Part shown: positions 15,561 to 23,510 of the stretch, piece by piece
How positions within the stretch are numbered: the first letter of the stretch is position 1
How the letters are laid out: every line of letters begins with the position of its first letter
Assembly: GCA_022072085.1 (NCBI GenBank)
Contig: JAJVII010000033.1
Location: forward strand, 1-64,000
Direction: 5' to 3'
DNA: 64,000 nucleotides
From: Phycisphaerae bacterium
GTDB taxonomy: Bacteria; Planctomycetota; Phycisphaerae; JAJVII01
The notes under the pieces: model-generated
Database searches by the model: none
What the model was told of the DNA's origin: nothing
Seen by the model: only the letters and a program-made list of their open reading frames with translations
Program-made: the position numbers and the translations under genes

Positions 15561-16451
15561 ATGCCGACCAGACTGGCTGTGATCGGAGGGCGACGGACTC
15601 GCGACAGGCTGGGCAGTTGCGGCAAAGCCGTTGAACGCCTGGACCCGGTCGGGACGCCCTTCGGCCACAGCGAAACGATCTTCCGCTGCCAGGACGGCGG
15701 AGGCGAGGCCTTCCTCTTCCTCTGCCGCCACGGCCCGCAGGAGCGCGGCCAGAAACGGGTTCTGCCCTGGCAGATCAACTACCGCGCCAACCTCTACGCC
15801 CTGCGCGAACTGGGCGTCGAGGCAATCGTGAGCTGGTCGTCGGTCCACGCGGTCAGCCACAACTTCACCGTCGGCCAGCTCGTCGCCCCCGACGACCTGA
15901 TCGACGAGACACGGCAGCGAAACGCGAGCTTCTTCGAGGAGAAGGGCCTGGACATGCTGCGGCAGTGGCCGGTCTTCTGCCCGTCGCTGCGCGGGGCGAT
16001 CGTCGAGGTGTTGCGCGGGCGGCACATCGTCAACCAGCACCGCGCGACGCTGGTCTGCACCGAGGGCATCCGCATGCACACGCCCGCGGAGGTTCGCAAG
16101 TTCGCCAGCTTCGGCGGCGACCTGCTCGGCCACTGGCTGGCGCCCGAGGCGTTCCTGGCCCGCGAGCTGATGATGAGCTACGCCAGCCTCTGCTTCGTCG
16201 AGCAGTACGCCGAGACCGGCTCGCCGCACCGGCCGTTCGAGGCCGGCGGCCTGTTCGGCGAAAGCGACTCGCCGATGGTCGACCGCGTCACCGCCGCCGT
16301 CGGGGTCTTCTGCGAGATGATCTGCGAGCTGCTGGGACACCTCCGCCAGATCAAGGTCGGCGCCGACCCTCAGTGCGCGTTCACCGCCCCGATGCGGGCC
16401 GAGATCGCCCAGGGCCGCCTGCCGTCCGACTGGCGGCAATGGTTCGACTGA
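15561..16451 (+). CDS. Purine nucleoside/S-methyl-5'-thioadenosine phosphorylase family protein
   Basis: 296 aa from the ATG at 15561; in-frame sequence upstream contains the promoter. The MTAP/PNP signature is present but altered: FLCRHGPQERGQKRVLPWQ then INYRANLYALRELGVEAIVS corresponds to RHG-x-HxIxP-xxINYRAN. The substrate-binding FASFGGDLLGHWLAPEAFLA replaces the usual D-VGMT-PE-LARE, with LARELMMSYASLCFV following. MTAP family enzymes recycle methylthioadenosine or purine nucleosides using phosphate. The changes at the phosphate-site histidine suggest a subfamily with altered specificity. Confidence 0.8.
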   Translation: MPTRLAVIGGRRTRDRLGSCGKAVERLDPVGTPFGHSETIFRCQDGGGEAFLFLCRHGPQERGQKRVLPWQINYRANLYALRELGVEAIVSWSSVHAVSHNFTVGQLVAPDDLIDETRQRNASFFEEKGLDMLRQWPVFCPSLRGAIVEVLRGRHIVNQHRATLVCTEGIRMHTPAEVRKFASFGGDLLGHWLAPEAFLARELMMSYASLCFVEQYAETGSPHRPFEAGGLFGESDSPMVDRVTAAVGVFCEMICELLGHLRQIKVGADPQCAFTAPMRAEIAQGRLPSDWRQWFD

Positions 16452-16457
16452 CACGCC

Positions 16458-16910
16458 ATGCCCCCGCCCGACCCGCGACCGAGCGACCGTCCCCCGCGGC
16501 TGATGAGCCCGCGGCAGATGATCTCGCTGGCGGCCGGTTTCGGCCTGCTCATGGTTCTCGTCGCGTTCGGGTTCTGGCTTCTCCTGGGCAACGACGGTGC
16601 GGGCGGCGGGCGCCCGGACTCGTTCTGGATCCGCACGCAGCCGGCTGGGGCGACCGTCGGCCAGACGGTCGGGCTGTCGGCCCGCGTCATCGACGATGCG
16701 GGCAAGCCGGTGGCCGGCTACGCCCTTCAGTTTCGTTGGGAGGGGGAGGCCATCGGGTCGGAGGCCACCGACGGCGACGGATGGGCTCGGGTGCGGTTCG
16801 CCTTCCCCCGTCCCGGCGAGCAGATCGTGGACGTGATCCCCGACCCGGCGGAGCGGCGGGCCTTCCGCGTGCCACAGAACGGCGTCATCCGCGTCACGGT
16901 GGTCAAATGA
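16458..16910 (+). CDS. Single-pass membrane protein with an Ig-like domain
   Basis: 150 aa. A transmembrane helix spans residues ~20-43 (ISLAAGFGLLMVLVAFGFWL). The extracytoplasmic part (about 55-150) looks like a bacterial Ig-like fold (TQPAGATVGQTVGLSARVID, DDAGKPVAGYALQFRWEGE). It starts 6 nt after the phosphorylase stop, so they probably share a transcript. Role unknown. Confidence 0.65.
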   Translation: MPPPDPRPSDRPPRLMSPRQMISLAAGFGLLMVLVAFGFWLLLGNDGAGGGRPDSFWIRTQPAGATVGQTVGLSARVIDDAGKPVAGYALQFRWEGEAIGSEATDGDGWARVRFAFPRPGEQIVDVIPDPAERRAFRVPQNGVIRVTVVK

Positions 16911-16912
16911 AC

Positions 16913-16942
16913 AGGGACCACGCCCGGCAAGGGCGGGTCCCT
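16913..16942. terminator. Hairpin between convergent genes, probable bidirectional terminator
   Basis: AGGGACC...GGTCCCT with inner GCCC/GGGC pairs around GGCAA. It sits between the ends of two convergent genes but lacks a T-run, so termination is inferred from structure and position only. Confidence 0.45.
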
Positions 16943-16976
16943 GCGATGCCTGCGGTTCGCACCGGCCGGCGCGGGC

Positions 16977-17231
16977 TCAGCCGTGCTGGGCCTGGACGAC
17001 CTTGTGGATGAACTCGATCGCGTCGCCGACGTTCTTGACCGACAGCGCCTCGTCCTCGTCCATCTCGATGTCGAAGCCTTCCTCGTAAGCGGCCACGAGT
17101 TGGATCGACTGAATCGACTCGGCGCCCAGGTCACCGGTGAACGTGCTCCTGGGCGTGATCTTGGCCACGTCCACGTTGAGCACGTCGGCCGTGATTTCCT
17201 TGACCTTCTGTTCCACTTCCGCCTTGTTCAT
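16977..17231 (-). CDS. Acyl carrier protein
   Basis: 84 aa. The phosphopantetheine-attachment motif is DLGAESIQSIQLVAAYEE, where the Ser of AES is the expected attachment site (DSL in classical AcpP, so this is a variant). The rest is a four-helix ACP fold, VEQKVKEITADVLNVDVAKI to FIHKVVQAQ. It ends a minus-strand series nagB - nucleotidyltransferase - ACP. With ES in place of DS and no fatty-acid genes nearby, it may serve a specialised acyl or polyketide-like pathway rather than bulk fatty-acid synthesis. Confidence 0.88.
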   Translation of the reverse strand: MNKAEVEQKVKEITADVLNVDVAKITPRSTFTGDLGAESIQSIQLVAAYEEGFDIEMDEDEALSVKNVGDAIEFIHKVVQAQHG

Positions 17232-17307
17232 GTCCGCTCCTTGATCGGATGAGAATCGAGTACCTTCACGACAGTCCTGTCCGGCCGCAACCGCCGGGGC
17301 CGGACGC

Positions 17308-18567
17308 TCAGCGTCCCAGCAGTTTCCTGCGGTCCTTCTTGATGTAGTGCTTCCGCTCCTCGTCGGTCAGCGCGTAGATGTGCTCGTAGAGCCGCAGGTC
17401 GGCCTCGGTCCAGACCTTCTTGCGGCGGCCCATCGCGGTCACCGCGGTGTCGAACAGCGACTGCTTGCCGAACCCGCGGCTGATCGCGCCTTCGAGATAC
17501 CACGCGAACGGCGGGATGAATTTCGGCAGCGGCTTGCCGATGGCCATCAGCAGCGCAAACGTGCCCACGACGCTGCCGGTGTTCAGCAGCGTCCCGATGC
17601 TCGTCTTGACGTGGTCGCCGATGAAGCTGCCGACCTTCGTCGAGCCGCTGGCCACCAGCTTGCCCGTGACGTGAACGTCCACGCTGCCGTAGTCGTTCTT
17701 CAGGTCGCTGTTGGTCGTCAGCGCCCCCAGGTTCACCCACTCGCAGACGTACGCGTGGCCGAGGAACCCGTCGTGATACTTGTTGCTATAGCCGTGGATG
17801 ATCGACTCCTCGACCTCGCCGCCGACGCGGCAGACCGGGCCGAAGCTGCACCCTTCGCGAACCTTGGCGCCCAGCAGCGTGCACTTGGGCCCGACGTAGC
17901 AGGGCCCCTCGATCCGCGTGAACGGGTGCACCTCGCTGCCCGACTCGATCGTGATCGGCCCGTGCCGCGTGTCCAGCACGACGAACGGGTGGATGTCCAC
18001 GTCGGAATGGATCGCCAGGTTCTTGCGGTCGCCGAAGACGGCCACGTCCGGACGAAGCTCGCTCTCGACGAAGCTGCGGCCGGCGGCAGCAAAGTCCCTG
18101 CCGATCTGCTCGACGCTGGTCAGCATGACTTCCCACATCCAGTTGAAGCAAGTCGCGTCGCACTTGCCGCGGTCGGCGGGGGCGGCCGCCAGGATGTCGG
18201 CGAAGCTCCTGATCTTCCGCACGTCGGCGGTGGTCCGCCAGACGCTGACGGACTTCTGGCAGCCCATCGCGCCCGGGGCCTTGGGGGCCTTCCAGTCCTT
18301 GTCGGCCAGCAGTCGGCCGTTGACGAACAGCACCTCTTCGCCCGGCGCGATGCCCGACAGGTCGTTCACCTTGGCCCCGCCGGCGCGGGCGGAGAAGGTT
18401 TCGACCAGGTAGTCGCGGACGAGGTAGGCGTCGGCCTTTTGCCCCACCTGTCGCTCGACCTTGGCGGCCAGGCTCAACGCCCCGCAGCGCAGCTCGAAGA
18501 TCGGGCGCGGGTAGGTCAGCGGGTAGAAGTTCTCGAAGCAGTCGTCCTCGAAGATGACGAGTTTCAT
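17308..18567 (-). CDS. Sugar nucleotidyltransferase-like protein with left-handed beta-helix (GlmU-related)
   Basis: 419 aa. The N-terminus MKLVIFEDDCFENFYPLTYPRPIFELRCG is the short variant seen in putative sugar nucleotidyltransferases of Bacteroidetes and planctomycetes, quoted here only for residues 1-20 in substance: an ED-C-NFYPLT-PRP signature in place of the classical GxGTR loop. From about residue 190 hexapeptide-type repeats (IHSDVDIHPFVVLDT, IESGSEVHPFTRIEGPCYVG, NLGALTTNSDLKNDYG) form a left-handed beta-helix ending in an acyltransferase-like region. It lies directly after nagB, pointing to UDP-amino-sugar metabolism. Whether both domains are active is uncertain. Confidence 0.8.
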   Translation of the reverse strand: MKLVIFEDDCFENFYPLTYPRPIFELRCGALSLAAKVERQVGQKADAYLVRDYLVETFSARAGGAKVNDLSGIAPGEEVLFVNGRLLADKDWKAPKAPGAMGCQKSVSVWRTTADVRKIRSFADILAAAPADRGKCDATCFNWMWEVMLTSVEQIGRDFAAAGRSFVESELRPDVAVFGDRKNLAIHSDVDIHPFVVLDTRHGPITIESGSEVHPFTRIEGPCYVGPKCTLLGAKVREGCSFGPVCRVGGEVEESIIHGYSNKYHDGFLGHAYVCEWVNLGALTTNSDLKNDYGSVDVHVTGKLVASGSTKVGSFIGDHVKTSIGTLLNTGSVVGTFALLMAIGKPLPKFIPPFAWYLEGAISRGFGKQSLFDTAVTAMGRRKKVWTEADLRLYEHIYALTDEERKHYIKKDRRKLLGR

Positions 18568-18629
18568 GCTGGTTCAACCTTCCGCAGGACCGCGCCCGCC
18601 GAGGCGTCGGCCGATGGTGACAGTTCAGA

Positions 18630-19376
18630 TCAGGTCTCGTGATTGAGGGTCAGCTTGGCGGCGGCCGCCTCGTCGACGACATAGGTCGCCCAGCGGTGAA
18701 GTTGGAGCGCGCTGGCCGGGCAGAAGCTCGCGACCGGGCCCTCCAGCGACGCCTTGATCGCATCGGCCTTGCCGGCGCCGTTGGCCAGCAGGACCGCTTT
18801 GCGGGCTTTGAAGATCGTGCCGATGCCCATTGTGATGGCCAGCGTCGGAACGTCCTCCTTCCTGGCGAAGAAGCGGGCGTTGTCGCTGATGGTCCGCTCG
18901 GTGAGCGTCTTGATGCGGGTCAGCGAGCCCAGCGAACTGCCCGGCTCGTTGAAGCCGATGTGCCCGTTGGCGCCGATACCCAGCACCTGGTAATCGATGC
19001 CGCCAACGTCGTCGATCATCGCCTCGTACTGCTCGCAGAAGGCCTCAACGTCCTTGGCCATCCCGTCGGGCACGAAGGTGTTCTTCTTGTTGATGTTGAC
19101 GTGGTCGAACAACTGCGTGTTCATGAAGTAGCGGTAGGACTGGTCGTGGTCGCCGCTCAGCCCGACGTACTCGTCGAGGTTGAACGAGATGCATGTGGAG
19201 AAGTCCAGCCCCTCCGACTTGTGCAGCCGGATCAGCTCCTGGTAGAGCGGGATCGGCGTCGAGCCGGTCGCCAGGCCCAGCACGTAGGGTCCGCGCTTCT
19301 TCCGCATGTCCTCGGCGATCAGTGCCGCCGCCCGCTTGCCCATCTCCATCTTGTCTTTGACCACGATGACGCGCAC
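18630..19376 (-). CDS. nagB: Glucosamine-6-phosphate deaminase
   Basis: 248 aa from a GTG at 19376 with GAGGCAGG upstream. It converts glucosamine-6-P to fructose-6-P and ammonia. Signatures: LGLATGSTPIPLYQELI (phosphate loop), SFNLDEYVGL with the catalytic Asp, and GIGANGHIGFNEPGSSL with the active-site His. Length is typical (240-266). It leads a minus-strand run with the GlmU-like gene 62 nt downstream, so amino-sugar catabolism and nucleotide-sugar synthesis are linked here. Confidence 0.95.
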   Translation of the reverse strand: MRVIVVKDKMEMGKRAAALIAEDMRKKRGPYVLGLATGSTPIPLYQELIRLHKSEGLDFSTCISFNLDEYVGLSGDHDQSYRYFMNTQLFDHVNINKKNTFVPDGMAKDVEAFCEQYEAMIDDVGGIDYQVLGIGANGHIGFNEPGSSLGSLTRIKTLTERTISDNARFFARKEDVPTLAITMGIGTIFKARKAVLLANGAGKADAIKASLEGPVASFCPASALQLHRWATYVVDEAAAAKLTLNHET

Positions 19377-19688
19377 GATCCTGCCTCGCTTTCTTGCTGG
19401 TGCAACCGCACGGATGACAGTCCGGTCCGGCGTCGGTCCGGCCGGGCAGAATCGCCAATATACGCCCGCGCCGATCAATGTCAATGACCCGCAAACCGCC
19501 CTGCCCGTGTGCATTCTCACGCCGGGCCGGGCGTTGCCATACTCCCGCCCCAGCGCGAGAGAGGGGACCTGGGTCGCTGAAGTGACCAGGCCGGGGCATC
19601 CCTCCGTCCAGTCGGGATTGGCCTGTCATCGCCCGCCCGAATCCCCTAAAATGTCGAATAGGGTAACGTCCCGTCGACGGAGGCTCCC
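19377..19688. other. 312-nt intergenic region between divergent genes
   Basis: No gene or strong secondary structure seen. A TAAAAT box at 19647-19652 lies 37 nt before the + strand ATG and could be its -10 element. A good -35 partner at normal spacing is not visible. Confidence 0.4.
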
Positions 19689-21008
19689 ATGAAGAAACTC
19701 GTCCCTTGCCTGATGGCGGCCCTGCTGTTGCCGGCTGCCCCCTGCACCGCGGAGGAGGGAACGCCGACACTGACGACGTTCAAAGCACCCGCTGTCGCCG
19801 CCGCCGACAAGGCGACCGAGTTGGCCGCCGCCGAGGTCGGCAAGGACGCCACGCCAGGCCAGCCGCGACTGTTCGAGGAAGCCGAGGGCCTCGCGGTGGA
19901 CCGGTCGGACCCGGCGGACCCCAGGGTCGTCGCCTACGTCGGGCCCTGCTGGATTGTCCCGGTGCAGGCCCAGTCCGAGCCGGGCAAGCCCGCGCCCAAG
20001 GCCGTGATCATCGACCAGGGAACCGGCCGCGTGATCGCCCGGGCGCATGACGTGGTGAAGATGCCCTCGCCGCGGGTCTACTACGTTGACGAGTTCCAAC
20101 TGGCGGCCGGGTCGCTCAAGCCGGGCGATCTGGTCGGCGGCGCGAACATCTACTCCGGCGCCGGCGGCATGGCCGTCACGCTGGACCTGGGCAAGAGTCA
20201 GAAGGCGGTCATGACGATCGTGGCGTCCAACATGGGCCCGAACTTCGCCCGCGGTGCAAACGGCAGCAAGATCCGTTTCGGCGACGGCGCCGGCACGCTC
20301 GTGGAATACGCCTACGGCCAGGGCAAGCGTCTGATCGCCTTCAATGCCGAAAAGACGCTCATGGCCCAGTGCAATTCGCAGGTGGCCGCGACGACCATGG
20401 TCGACCGGTTCAAGGACGTGCTGGCGGGCCTGCGCGACCGGCCTGAGGAGACGCGCATCTGGCCGGCCGACGCCCGGCCCTGGCTGACCGGAGTGGACGG
20501 CTGGTCGCCGCCGCCGTACGGCGGGTCGGAGATCGGCCAATGGCACCCGACGGTGAAGTCCGCGGTGCAGGGGCAGTTCATGAACACGCAGGTGAACTCC
20601 CAGGTCTTCGTTGCCGCCAAAGTCATGCACCCCTACGAGCTGCCGGCAGCGGCGCTGGGCGACGGTCTCGACGACGGCAAGGTGCTTTCGACTTGGCCCG
20701 TGCGTCTGGGCGAGTGGGTCGGCGTCGAAAAGATGATCGAGTTCCAGACTACCCCGTCGGCCTACCCCGGGATGATCATCAACCGCGCCCAGGCGGGCAA
20801 GACCGTTGCAACCGAGGCCCGCGTGCTGGATCTCCGCCAGGACGTGCGGCGTCTGATGATCCGCTGCCAGGCGCCCAAGTCCGAGTTCGCCGCCCGCGAG
20901 AAGGATTTCGCGGAGGTTCTGTCGCACATGAATCTGCCGGCTGCCCCGATGGACCCGATCGTCGTCCCGCTGGATCCGGTGAAGTACCGCTCGACTCGGA
21001 AGCACTGA
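19689..21008 (+). CDS. Exported protein of unknown function
   Basis: 439 aa. ATG with GGAGGC upstream. A signal peptide (MKKLVPCLMAALLLPAAPCT-AEE) is followed by a soluble protein with no domain I recognise. Repeated references to aromatic and Gly/Pro turns (GWSPPPYGGSEIGQWHPT, LSTWPVRLGEWVGVEKMIEF) suggest a beta-rich fold. It lies 35 nt before the next + strand gene, which seems to have its own start signal. Confidence 0.7.
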   Translation: MKKLVPCLMAALLLPAAPCTAEEGTPTLTTFKAPAVAAADKATELAAAEVGKDATPGQPRLFEEAEGLAVDRSDPADPRVVAYVGPCWIVPVQAQSEPGKPAPKAVIIDQGTGRVIARAHDVVKMPSPRVYYVDEFQLAAGSLKPGDLVGGANIYSGAGGMAVTLDLGKSQKAVMTIVASNMGPNFARGANGSKIRFGDGAGTLVEYAYGQGKRLIAFNAEKTLMAQCNSQVAATTMVDRFKDVLAGLRDRPEETRIWPADARPWLTGVDGWSPPPYGGSEIGQWHPTVKSAVQGQFMNTQVNSQVFVAAKVMHPYELPAAALGDGLDDGKVLSTWPVRLGEWVGVEKMIEFQTTPSAYPGMIINRAQAGKTVATEARVLDLRQDVRRLMIRCQAPKSEFAAREKDFAEVLSHMNLPAAPMDPIVVPLDPVKYRSTRKH

Positions 21009-21043
21009 CCGCCGCCCGCGCCGCGGGTTGATACAATAGGGGC

Positions 21044-22192
21044 ATGACGCTCAACCTGACAGTCGCCCGGCCGGCTGAGACTTCCCGCCTCCCGCGATAC
21101 GTCGGCGAGGTGGTGTATCTGTTCGCCTACGACATCGCCTACGACATGCGGCGCGAGCCGGTGGCCAGCCTGCTGGGCGTGCCGTCGGCCGACTTCGCCG
21201 TCGATCGCCACAAGCGCGGCCCGCAGTCGGCAGGCTTCTACAGCCCGGCCATGGTCCGCCTGCCCTCGCGCCGCCAGATGGGACCGGCCGGCGAGGTTGA
21301 CGTTCACTACACGATCAAGCTGTTTCCGGTCGGCGCGCTGAGCATCGCGGTCCATGTCCCGTTCGCCGTCGAACATATCATCGAGCTGGTCGGCTACCAC
21401 GATCTGCAACTGGACGGCCAGCCGCTGCGGACCCTGGTGCGCGAACTGGCTGAGCAGGCCAAGGCCGACCTGGCCCCGATGCTCATCCGGCCGGTCGATC
21501 CGCTCCAGATCGGCGAAGCCTACACGGTCTTCTGCGTCCAGTCGCCGTGGACGGACGACGGGCAGCCGCCGTTCGACGCGATGGCCTGGCTGGCCGACCA
21601 CCGCCGCGACGTCGCCTCGCTGCTGACCGAGGAGGACGACCGCACGCAGCTCAGCGACCAGGAGGTGGCCGAGTCCACCAGCATCAGCCTGAGCTACTAC
21701 CACGGCGACCTGGCGGTCATGGACTGGGACGGGGCCCTGCTGATCGACCAGGCGGCCAACCTGCCCGAAGTGCTGCACGTGCTGGAGTTGGCCAACATGC
21801 AGTTGGCCGAGCTGGCCGCCTACGACCGCATCCTGGACGCCGCCCTGGAGCGGGCCTACCGCGACCTGGCCGGCCGACGGGCCCGCCGCCCGCGCGACAC
21901 CATCCGCGACCTGCGCGAGATGCGCGTCGACCTCGAACGCCTCAACGATGAGTTGAGCAACACGACCAAGTTTTTCGGCGACTGGCACCTGGCCCGCATC
22001 TACAGTTTCCTGGCGGCCCGATTCCACCTGGGCGACTGGCACGGCGTGATCGCCGACAAGCAGCGCACGCTGGACGCCCTCTACGGCATCCTCAGCCAGG
22101 AACGGCTCAACCGCTGGATGCTCGTGATGGAAGCAACTATCGTGGTTCTGTTTGTCATTGACCTGGTCGTCCTCATCATGGGACTGAAATGA
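21044..22192 (+). CDS. Tail-anchored membrane protein, possibly RMND1/DUF155-like
   Basis: 382 aa. The N-terminal part begins with a strand YVGEVVYLFAYDIAYDMR; the C-terminal third is helical (RDTIRDLREMRVDLERLNDE) and ends LNRWMLVMEATIVVLFVIDLVVLIM, a single transmembrane anchor preceded by a coiled-coil. DUF155/RMND1 proteins share this architecture, but I see no decisive motif. TACAAT lies 7 nt before the ATG, so the mRNA may be leaderless. It overlaps the aldo/keto reductase gene by 4 nt. Confidence 0.6.
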   Translation: MTLNLTVARPAETSRLPRYVGEVVYLFAYDIAYDMRREPVASLLGVPSADFAVDRHKRGPQSAGFYSPAMVRLPSRRQMGPAGEVDVHYTIKLFPVGALSIAVHVPFAVEHIIELVGYHDLQLDGQPLRTLVRELAEQAKADLAPMLIRPVDPLQIGEAYTVFCVQSPWTDDGQPPFDAMAWLADHRRDVASLLTEEDDRTQLSDQEVAESTSISLSYYHGDLAVMDWDGALLIDQAANLPEVLHVLELANMQLAELAAYDRILDAALERAYRDLAGRRARRPRDTIRDLREMRVDLERLNDELSNTTKFFGDWHLARIYSFLAARFHLGDWHGVIADKQRTLDALYGILSQERLNRWMLVMEATIVVLFVIDLVVLIMGLK

Positions 22193-23127
22193 GACTCATG
22201 GACAAGCCGCTCTTCCATCCGCGGCGGCCGCTCGGCCGGACCGGTTTTGTCGCCTCCCGCGTCGGCGTCGGCGACGTCGCCGACCGCAGCGTTCCACTGG
22301 AGCAGTGCGTCGCGACGGTCCGCCGCGGCATCGCCGCCGGGTGCAACGTCGTCGACACCGCCCCGATGTACGAGGAGGGCTACAGCGAGCGGATCGTCGG
22401 GGCGGCCGTCCGCAGCCAGCCGCGCGATTCGGTCTTCGTCATCGACAAGGTAGACCACCTCGATCGGCCGGCTGAGGGGCAGGTGCTCGAATCGCTCGAA
22501 CGCCTCGGCCTGGAATACACCGACCTGTTCGTCCTGCACGGGTGCAGCCGACTCGACGCCTGGCGGGCGGCGGCTGCCCCGGGCGGGCACATGCACCAGC
22601 TCGGCGACCTGATCGCCGCCGGCAGGACGCGCTTCCGCGGCATCTCCAGCCACAACCCCGATGTGCTGGCGGAGGCGATCCCCTCCGGCCTGTGCGACGT
22701 GGTGATGTTCCCGATCGGGCCCTTCGTCGATCGGCGATACGAGACCGAGATTCTTCCCCTGGCCCGTCGGCACGAGGTGGGGACGGTCTGCTTCAAGACC
22801 TTCGGCGCGGGCAAGCTGCTCAGCGACACGTCCGGCTACGGACGGCCGCCCAAGGCCGATCGGCCTCGCGGTAAACTCTCCAGCGGCGGCGTGGACGCGG
22901 CCGCCAACGGGCAGTTCCTCAAGCCAGCCGACTGCATCCGCTATACCCTGACGCTGGACCCCGACGTCGCGCTGCTGGGGCTGAGTTTTCCCAACGAGCA
23001 GGACGCCGCCTGGCCCGCAGCCACGGCGTTCACGCCGATGAGCCAATCCGAGTTGGCCGACCTGCGCCGTCACGCCGCACAGGTGATGGCCGGCCGCGAA
23101 CCGCACTGGTGGAACCCCGCCGTCTGA
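22189..23127 (+). CDS. Aldo/keto reductase family oxidoreductase
   Basis: 312 aa. Starts with ATG overlapping the previous stop (ATGA); ATG 22198 is an alternative. LGRTGFVASRVGVG, NVVDTAPMYEEGYSERIVG (the catalytic Asp and Tyr), FVIDKVDHL, YTDLFVLHGCS and FRGISSHNPDVL follow the AKR barrel order. The usual catalytic Lys is in VIDKVD and the His in LFVLHG. It probably reduces a carbonyl with NAD(P)H; substrate unknown. Confidence 0.87.
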   Translation: MRLMDKPLFHPRRPLGRTGFVASRVGVGDVADRSVPLEQCVATVRRGIAAGCNVVDTAPMYEEGYSERIVGAAVRSQPRDSVFVIDKVDHLDRPAEGQVLESLERLGLEYTDLFVLHGCSRLDAWRAAAAPGGHMHQLGDLIAAGRTRFRGISSHNPDVLAEAIPSGLCDVVMFPIGPFVDRRYETEILPLARRHEVGTVCFKTFGAGKLLSDTSGYGRPPKADRPRGKLSSGGVDAAANGQFLKPADCIRYTLTLDPDVALLGLSFPNEQDAAWPAATAFTPMSQSELADLRRHAAQVMAGREPHWWNPAV

Positions 23128-23218
23128 TGCCGCCTCGACGCCCGCCGGCGCGGTTTCCGCGTCGGTACAATCCCCTCGCGCGGCCGCGACACCCCCGCAC
23201 CGTTTCGCGGCCAAGGGG

Positions 23219-23305
23219 GTTCTGTTTGCGCCAGACGCACGCGGCCGGTTTTGCCATAGCCGGGATAGGGAAAGGTCGGCCGATTGCGTCTGGCGCAAGC
23301 AGAAC
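23219..23305. repeat. 29-nt near-perfect inverted repeat
   Basis: Arms at 23219-23247 and 23277-23305 pair at 26 of 29 positions around a 29-nt loop. The core is TTGCGCCAGACGCA. It lies between the aldo/keto reductase and the gyrA promoter and could be a terminator without a T-run or a protein-binding structure. Confidence 0.75.
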
Positions 23306-23400
23306 AGCCAATTTGTAACGCCTTATTTACCAACATCTTACGGATACAGCCTTCTGTGGGCCATCGCAGGCTGTCACAGGTTTTCACAGAGTTCTACGGC

Positions 23401-23429
23401 TTGTGAGCGGGGGTCGATTTTGCTACATT
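23401..23429 (+). promoter_or_regulatory. Promoter of gyrA
   Basis: TTGTGA at 23401-23406, a 17-nt spacer and TACATT at 23424-23429. The start site near 23436 rules out the GTG at 23403 as the translation start and supports the TTG at 23511. Confidence 0.6.
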
Positions 23430-23510
23430 ATCTGGATTAGGAACAGGCCCGTTCTCCGGGCCGTTGCGGCCCGATTCCCGGGCCCCGGACAGCGTGGAAA
23501 GGATGCCCTT

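Noticed and set aside
23340-23400. Possible DnaA boxes and a replication origin near gyrA
   Set aside because: Only loose TTTTCACAG-like words occur, not TTATNCACA repeats, and no dnaA, dnaN or gyrB is nearby.
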